From Acanthaster planci (taxonomy: Eukaryota; Echinodermata; Asteroidea; Valvatida; Acanthasteridae): a DNA stretch of 64,000 nt. The position numbers and the translations under genes were made by a program. Below the pieces are notes generated by a model. The model was not told where the DNA came from and did no database searches. It worked only from the letters and a program-made list of their open reading frames with translations. The DNA is taken from contig NW_019091434.1 of assembly GCF_001949145.1 (NCBI RefSeq), positions 1,090,959 to 1,154,958 on the forward strand, in the 5' to 3' direction. Positions 56,243-64,000 of the stretch are shown here, piece by piece; within the stretch, counting starts at the first letter, position 1; every line of letters starts with the position of its first letter.

Positions 56243-59200
56243 CGGTAGCCAGTCCCCCTCCCCCCTGCTCTGGCCTAAATCCGGTTGGATTTCCGTAGCG
56301 CATCACGCGTCCACAAAACCCTGGAAGCCTGCCGAGCATCAGCGTGGCTCGCCCGTGAGCTCTTAAAAATAGAATAGGCTCCTGATTGGCTGGTTGCTGT
56401 GTCGGTTCTCTCCTCATGCGCAGCTTGGCGTGGATTTTTCCTGAGAGGGAAATAGGCGTCTAGCTTAACAAGACATGAGTCATCTTGTCCACGTACAGAG
56501 GGCGGTCTTGTCAATTTGCATTAATGAACACCTCGACCTATGCAACTGAGCCAAAGAGAGGTGATCATGAAAAGGTATCAGCTGCCCTTGATGGATATTT
56601 AACATTTTATTATTGGCCGGAAATCGAGGGTGATCTGGCCCATGACAAAAATAGCTGATGAGAGTGAGTCATGCAGGCTTAAAGCCAATCCCTCAGAAAG
56701 AACTCATGTCAAAGGACCTTTTTCTGGAAACTTCCTCAAGAGTTTCTTAACTACCCTGTTTTCATTTCAGAAGTGTGCCATGTCAACTTTATACCTACTA
56801 AAGATCCCCCTTTTACCTTGCGACTGCATATATATGCAGAATCTTCGTTATCATAATTTATTTAGCATTATGCATATACTTTTTAAACGGCCGGGAACAG
56901 TCATTGACCAAAATGGCGGTTTTGAGTCAATTCAGTTTTGCACTTAGCTACCCTTTAAAGGAAAACTTTATTTAGAACAATTTCCGAAACGATGATCTAA
57001 TTTCCCTCGTGAGAAGGGATAGAGTGTACATGTAGATGTGCATTTCTTGACCCCTGATGGACTTTACAACTTTGAATATTTTTTATAATGTCCTTGAAAT
57101 TGGGTAAGCAATAAAAACTAATTGAAAATAGTAACATAATTAGGGAGTGAGAAATGTGTTTTAATATGTGCAAAGGGTTAATGTTTCCCTGTGATGAATT
57201 GGCTTATACTATGCAATGGATTTTGAAACCTGCGTGTGCCTGCGTATGCGCATGCCTTTAAAGGTCTAGCATGTTTTCCTTCTAACTATCAGTTACTCGT
57301 TTCAATGTTTCTGGATTGCAAGTTTTGAGCAAGGATTCTCCCCTTCAGGGACCATGTCAAAATAAGAACTGGCACTTTCGAGATTTTGAATAAGATCCCT
57401 GATAACAGGTAGCCGAGTTACAGACAATACGTAACTCCCGGAGTGATCCTGGTATCAATCAAAAGTGGAGAGAAAGAAAAAAACAGAAAGAAAAAAACAA
57501 AAACAAAAAAACGAGGGCAATAAAATAATTTGTGATGAAAGATGTCCGTGCTTTGTAGGCTTATCCCCCTGCTGCAACTTGGACTGATGGAAATGGGATA
57601 TCTTAAAGACTTTCCAGATCAATCATGTCCTGGATCTTTATCACAATAGGAAAGCTCTCACATGAAATAACAATTGAGTTTGTTCATCCCTTGTCTCCCT
57701 AATAAAAGATTTTCCTATATTCTCCATTTTAAAAATATTTGTTTGATTGGATTGTTTTTCGGTTGAAAACTGAAACATGAACACTATCCCTGAATCTTCG
57801 CCATTGAGTCACAGCCCACTGTGTGCCTGTTGACTCAACAGTAGCACGGAAGTACCAAAGGGCAACTGCAGGAGTAGTGTTCGCTATGCATTTAATTTGC
57901 CTGTAACAGTTATTCACACCCGTGCTGCCGATTTTAAAAATCATTAAAACGGTTGAGGTCCTGGTCTTTTGTTTGATGTGGATTGATAGAAGAAAATTGT
58001 CTCAGGTTTGATCGTGTTTGAGGCAATTTCCAACTTTCCTGTAACAATTACACATTGTATAACGGTGTGTTTACGGCCGTTAGCATTATTGTCTAGTTTT
58101 CGTGCAGTGTCCTAATTGACGGGCGTTGACGGCAAGTTAACCATCCAACCGAAATAAGCCGCACCTGTTATTGTTTTGTTGACAAGCGACAGCTTGCGTG
58201 TGGTGGTTTCCTTTCGCAGAAAAGTGTTGATCTTTCTGACAGCATTGCTATCCTAACTTTGTGCAAATACAGCTGCATATTTTAGCTTTATACGATACAT
58301 GTAAACTAAAAAGGATTCAACTGTTTAATTATTGAAAAAGAAGAGGAAGATTTGTGTTTTTCACTCTTTCACAACATCAGAAGTGGACATTGTTAGGAAA
58401 CCTCAATACTCTTCTTTCCTTCTTTAAATCTCGAAAACTTCACTAGTCATGCGACAAGGCTACTTTGTTCCATTCTGTCATTTGCTGAAGCGTTAAACTT
58501 ATGTTACCTTTGTGGCCATGATTAATCCCAATTAACCGCGTTTCCGCTTCTGTTAGTGACAATATCGCCTCAGTCGAAATATGAGGCAAAATCAGCAAAG
58601 GCTATTATAAGAAGAAAAACTTAAAATAGACCAGCCAAATATACAGTCCGGGAAATGACATTTAGCCGGGGTCAAATGGAATGACGTCACGTGGTAGCTG
58701 GCATACACGTACAACACACCTACACGTACATGTATGTAGGTTGGTAGGTTGTGTGTCAATAAACTGTTATACTGTTGTTCAACCCTTTTCAAGAAGATTT
58801 TGTATCAGCCTGGGTTTTGGATGAGAGAAAATTTCATAATGTCCGTACGTAAGCATGGCCAGGAGTAATGAGTAATACCTTGCCATGATCATAGAGAAGC
58901 GAAATGTAAGTGCGGCGTCTCTTTGGATTCAAAATAAGTTTCTCTGAGAAGCAAAGTCTGATTGTAAAATTTTGCCACTCGTTTGTTCAATGGACGTAAT
59001 GGTCTTTGGCTTAAAGGATTTTTCCAATTAAGAGATCTGTCTTGGGGTCTTGAAGTGACGCAAATCATTGCGATAAACTTTAAATCAAGACAAGCTTATT
59101 TAGGAAAAAGTTATTACTAAGTAGGTTCTCCAAAGTCATCTTTTCGAAACGAGATATGAAATTAAAGCTTAAAATGTCCATCGAGGCAGACATCGATCTT

Positions 59201-60729
59201 TGCATCGATAGTGGTTTGCCATCAAGAAGGTCTGTCTAAATTGTTAAGTTAAGGACGCCAAATCAACGAAGACACGCAGATGGAGTGAAAACAGGGGTAA
59301 GATGTTCTTGTTCTTATGTATGATGTTACCAAGCGTGTTATATCACACTGACTCATAAGTTCAGCGCTCTCACAGAACTTGTTCAAGTGACTCTAACCCT
59401 TCTTTAATAATTCTTGACGTCTAAATAACCCAAAATCTAATGTCTAAATTGAATATTTCAAATTCCCAATTCCATACCCCTGAACGCAAGGCCGGTATGC
59501 GATTGCGCTGCGAGGACTTCGCCTTAAATTACACCATGAGACGGTAATAGTGAAGAAGGGATCGAAATCCATGGATAAAACATCCAAGAGTCGCAACACG
59601 ACTGCTACGTAACAGCCATGCATGCATCGTTATGAGAAGGCACACAATGTGCTCTGAACGGGAAACCTCCCTGGAAAGATGGTAAAAACTTACTTAAAAA
59701 TCACTATTTAGTGACACTTTAGGAGCTTAATATTCAGGGATACAGTGATAGACACAGTGGCATATTAGATTCAGAAAGTAAAGCTTCTGCTAATCTGCTA
59801 TTTTAGAATGATAAGTTCTGGGAATGGCGTAATTCAATGCACAAGGTACTTTATGGCATCCTTACTGAAAAAAGTAGACTTCCAGGGCTCGCCGCACTGT
59901 CTTTGCATGAGTTATTTTACAAGACGTTGGTCAGTGGGTCAAGTAATCACACGGCTACCCCCCAAGCTCGCTTTTCTACAAATATAACATAACGAATACA
60001 GTTCTTACGCGAAGGAACATCAGAATTAAAGTAAATGGAATGGAACTGGAAAGGACACCAAAAACAAAGAATACCCTGACAAACACATGGATAAGTGGAA
60101 ACCAAAGTCGTTGTTTTTTTTTAGTTTATTTGAAGTATCCATTTAAAAATCGCTGTCTACGTGGCAAACTTTCAACTCAAAAAATTATCAAATACATGCG
60201 GTAAGATTCGGTTAAGTCCAGTTCTGAAACTTGACAAAATGAGCGGTACCATCCAGGAAGAAGGCAAAATGTCCGCCATTAAGCGATCAAAATGTTCCTC
60301 ACCGTTTGCCAAGGGAAATGTGCAGCCTGGGAAAAGCTTTTAGCCAAATGACTCACAACAGTCTACAACTAGAGCTAATGTGCTTCAGGAAGCACGGGTA
60401 TATCAGCCGTGAACAGCTGATGTTCATGTGGAAATGTTGAAGGTACACATACTGGCAAGTGCGGCTTAAATGGGCTAAAGAATATTAGAGCAGAGATTTT
60501 TGTGCATAAACTGATGGCTGCGGAGGTCTTTATGTCATAGGGGCCTCTTAGCAGAAATGACAAGGTCGTCCAAGTCTAGTGTTCAAGCAAGGTGAACATG
60601 GCTAGCTGGCTGGACGGATATTGCAGTTCGTATTGCAGAGGCCTACGCAAATCGTGTATAGCCTGCTTCGGGAAACGGGCGTTGCACAGAATTCTCTACG
60701 TACCCCCCCAACTCAGGGCCTTTTATTCA
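56243..60729. other. intergenic, no gene recognised
   Basis: Upstream of the carbonic anhydrase gene. Contains A-rich simple sequence near 57470-57510 and ACATGTA runs near 58720. Short open frames lack splice context. I see no RNA gene. Confidence 0.4.
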
Positions 60730-62045
60730 AGTTTCTCTTGTGTATTACATTAGATTTAACAAAGAAAAGAAATCAAAACACTGTCAATTCACATTAAACA
60801 TTAATCAATTAAACAGCAAAGAAAAAAGGTCTCATTTAGTACTGAATTTAACAGAATTTCCGTTACATGTGAAAATAAATCTGTTTATACCATAATATCT
60901 TTTTAAATCGTCTTTAAAAATGATGGTTTACTTTCGTCCATTTTCATCTTACAAATATGGAAGCGGCAAAGCAAAAGAATTAAATTGAGGAGTTATTAGA
61001 AATTGTTATTCGAAAGCAGATCAATGGTCAGGGTATTTTTAAGCCAATCACCAATCTGATTCAGAAAAGAGGTAGAAAACTCACAAGTACAAAACAGATG
61101 CATCAAGCTTTCACTCTCAGCTTGGCCAAAAAAGCGTAAGTCATAATCTCCTTTCGAGTTTTATACAAATAAGATTTAACGGCCGAGATTCTGCGAGTAG
61201 GTCTATATTGAAACCATCGCAATATTGTGTCTCATATTAATGGAAAGGGCAAACTACATAACTCCAACCAATAAGAGGAAGATTACAAGCCAGCTTCATT
61301 CCCATCTATCAATAAACCTTATGGACAACCTTCACTGAAGGGGTAAAAAAATAATACAGACGAGTAGAGCCCTTTTTATCCAGCGCAAGTAACTGTAAAT
61401 TAAAAAGAATTAGTGGAAAATATATATTACAGTTGATCCGTGACAATATGCTACGAAAACAATTTCTAACGGTATTAATAACCCCGCCACACTCCAAACA
61501 GTTTATCCTGATGTCTGATTTTAGCATAAAGTTATCTGGGCTTAAGAAGTGACCTTCACTGCCGAGCAGGTCACTTACAAAATTAACTCCTTTTTTAGCC
61601 CAGTGCTTAAAAAGTACATTTTTTTTGCAAATCGTAATTCTATGGTTGTATCACGAAACATTTTCAAGCACATCCTGCCCCGCGAAGGGGCATGACACTT
61701 AACAAAATGACTCCAGGCTTTAAAATGTCAATCCAAAACTGATGTGGCTACTTTACCTGCTGAAGAAAATAAGTGATGCTAAAGTGACCAACTTCAAGAA
61801 ACAACACATTCTGAATATCACTAATCTTATAAACAAAGAAGCCTAGCTAGAGATGTTGCTATTAGTAGTCTACGGATCCACATACACTTTGAGCTTCAAT
61901 GTACAAACTTAAATCAACCATCTTGACACAGCCATGTTTATAATCTTGAATCATCTGATTCCTTGCAACTCTGTCCATCCCCCTCCATATAACTTTATAC
62001 AGCATAACATTTACATTTTGAAGAAAATGACCACTAGTGACCACT
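60730..62045 (-). pseudogene. dead LINE (L1/Tx1-like) ORF2 C-terminal remnant
   Basis: Minus strand from 62045 down: LYKVIWRGMDRVARNQMIQD then YKHGCVKMVDLSLYIEAQSV, the post-RT segment of L1/Tx1-type ORF2 (family pattern F-x-W-x-G-x4-K-R-x4-Y-x-x-G-G-L-K-M-x-D). Then HWAKKGVNFVSDLLGSEG and MLKSDIRINCLECGGVINTV. Then DYDLRFFGQAESESLMHLFC and TCEFSTSFLNQIGDWLKN, the Cys/His-like end motif. Several in-frame stops and frame changes show it is inactive. The RT core is missing, as expected for 5' truncation or decay. Confidence 0.7.
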
Positions 62046-62162
62046 GGCCAAACATGCTAGCCACTACACATGAAACTCCGGCCCAGCTAGCGGTGAATGA
62101 ATTTGGAATATATTGCAATTTTTGTGAGCGTTTGACCGAAGAAAGAAAGAAATAAAGTCGAC

Positions 62163-62213
62163 GATTAATTATACAGTATATCAGCGCGCTTTGCGCGGCT
62201 GATATAATTAATC
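62163..62213. repeat. imperfect palindrome with GCGC loop stem
   Basis: GATTAATTAT starts the left arm and ATAATTAATC ends the right arm. ATCAGCGCGC / GCGCGGCTGAT forms the inner stem around TTT. The left arm has an extra ACAGTAT block. Its style resembles the hairpin at 9932-9967. Confidence 0.7.
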
Positions 62214-64000
62214 ACTTAACATTTGCAGTGATGCGTGGGATTGGTATGAATATCACAATGTTATTTCTCTTATTTACCGATAGTCCCTCTTCCATGAATA
62301 AGGCATTTGCTTATTACAATGAATTATCTGATTGTACATAAACGTAATAGTTTGAATTCAGACACGCTTGCTATACCTCGTGATTCGGGCAAGCTTTTGT
62401 GGAGCGACCACCATCCTTGGAATAAACTGGTTCCTTTGTGCCCTTCTTATCCATTGAGAACAGTGTATTGTTGAAAGGCATCTCCTTTGTGACCGAGCAA
62501 ACACTTGCCCCGAAACTCGCGGTAGTGTTTTAGTGTGGAGAATTTTAATTGTTATGTTCACGTGAGTTTAGAGAAGTCAGTGTACCAGATTTCACTTAAA
62601 TTTAACTCGCAAAAGGTTTTTGTTTTTTACCCTTTCTCGCGTGGCATTTTGGAGGCAGTCAGACGCTAACAATTGTGTACATTTAGGGACACGGATATCA
62701 TCCGATCTAGTAATGGTGAGAGTTTTCAGAAATTCGAAATAAAGCGAACGTATCTGGATAATAAAGGACAAGATATGGGGTTAGATGGTCACTGATACCA
62801 TAGCAAACGATTAATGCAAGATGTTTCTTGCCATTCTGGCCAATCAGAGCGCACCTTCTAAGCATATAGTTTGCTAACAGCTTTCAGCAAATCAACAGCC
62901 TTGTCGATCCAACACAGCTTCGATTGCTGGCAGGCCGAAAATTGGCATACACGAACGTTATTAGACGTTTGTTGCGTCAGGCTCCCGCCTCGCCTATAAT
63001 GAAAGTTATAATGTTGACATCGAGGTTATACGAGTGGCTTCTGTCGCGGGTGCCGAGCACGTCAAGAAAGTGATACGGCTCCATGGCAATGGCGTATCCA
63101 GCAGGGGCTGCGGATTTTGTAATTAATTAATTTATTTTACAAATAATACTTTCAAGTTCAGTAGGGTATCAGTAATCGGTATTCTTATTTATCAAATATT
63201 AGCACCAAAACCCAACATCACGAAATAAAAGCAAGGCTATCAAGACCGTAAGTAAGGCTTTTGATATTTTTCCCCCAACATTATGTTGAATGAGCTAGCT
63301 ACCTCACGCATGTTCGGTCCCCATAGACTGTAGGTGTATTCAGTTTGTGAATTCGCGCATGCGCAATAGCAACGTATGGTCGTCGGCCTGAAAACAGATA
63401 TTCTAGCAGACGACGCATATCGGTGAGAGATTTGTTCTGCCATTTCCCTGGAAGATCTCTTGTGTGAATAAATTGCCAAGAATCCATCAAATGGTGATAT
63501 ATAATAGCTTCTGGTAAGACAGATCTGCGGAAACTAATCAAAGAAGTGGAAAACGTCAATTTTACGACAGAGGATATGAAAATTTATCGTTTTAGCTAAC
63601 TTTGTGTTTAATTTTTCCCTTTTTGCTGGGTTTACCTTGAAATTACTTGATTTCACATAAAAGACTAGTAACTCTTCTGATCAAAAAAATTTATTTCTTC
63701 CAGGTAGGAAACCTTTTTTTGAACTTTACTTCGTTTTTTGTTGGGACCCATTTTCGTCATTTTCCGTGTTTTTCACCTTCCGTGATTCCCCTCGGGTCAT
63801 CGGTGATACTTACTGGAAGACTGATGAATCCTTTGTATCCATCAGTTCATTTCTTCAAGACAGAGAACCATTTGTCTAAAGTTCGGTTCTTTTTTCATGC
63901 GGATTCAAATTTCCGCACTGAGTCCGACATGACTAGACAGCGGTCATAAATGAAATGTCCGGATTTTGGGCATGGCATACACGTACACACACACAGACAA
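62214..64000. other. no gene recognised
   Basis: AT-rich flank. Open frames at 63299-63559 (minus) and 63647-63949 (plus) have no splice or domain support. Confidence 0.4.

Noticed and set aside
57729-57944. 71-codon minus-strand frame
   Set aside because: No splice or domain support; likely chance.
63299-63559. 86-codon minus-strand frame, fairly protein-like
   Set aside because: No ATG-supported start, donor or recognisable domain; not enough to call.
1-64000. CRISPR array, bacterial operon or prophage
   Set aside because: Introns, GT-AG splice sites and SINE/LINE remnants show a eukaryotic genome; no regularly spaced direct repeats with unique spacers were seen.

Overview
Eukaryotic nuclear DNA with split genes, GT-AG introns up to about 4.3 kb, long AT-rich intergenic stretches, many ACATGTACATG runs and a dense load of short fold-back elements, SINE pieces and dead LINEs. 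This style, with a secreted alpha-carbonic anhydrase and an animal-type proline dehydrogenase, suggests a marine invertebrate deuterostome, most likely an echinoderm such as a sea star. The phylum is an inference from genome style; I cannot run a search.

Two complete genes could be assembled exon by exon with consistent reading phase. (1) Mitochondrial proline dehydrogenase, + strand, 18856-37665: 12 coding exons, 1968 nt, 655 residues, including a 35-nt microexon and a canonical EF-hand loop. (2) Secreted alpha-carbonic anhydrase, - strand, 56139-50747: 8 coding exons, 870 nt, 289 residues, with a TATA box. Zinc ligands and the extracellular-type cysteine pair are kept, but Gly replaces the proton-shuttle His64. 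The two genes converge tail to tail, with about 13 kb of repeats between them.

Region by region. 1-9934: the 3' end of an unrecognised + strand gene (secure terminal exon 9402-9934, plus weaker candidate exons) and a broken minus-strand coding remnant at 3050-3720. 9968-18855: intergenic, with a small minus-strand coding relic, two adjacent fold-back elements (15306-15747) and a dead LINE reverse transcriptase (16020-17260). 18856-37665: PRODH, whose introns hold an 8-bp-TSD hAT-like MITE, two copies of one fold-back family, a GCTGCTTAAGC fold-back element, a SINE interrupted by an assembly gap, and a (TGAC)13 microsatellite. 37666-50746: repeat island with a 137-bp tandem duplication, a RecQ-like helicase fragment cut off by a fold-back element, several two-copy repeat families and a second gap. 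50747-56242: carbonic anhydrase. 56243-64000: mostly featureless, with a dead L1/Tx1-like LINE (60730-62045) and an adjacent palindrome.

The two genes share no pathway: PRODH oxidises proline at the inner mitochondrial membrane, and the carbonic anhydrase hydrates CO2 outside the cell. I found no operon-like or defence-like system. The most unusual material is the set of fold-back repeat families and the variant residues of the two enzymes.
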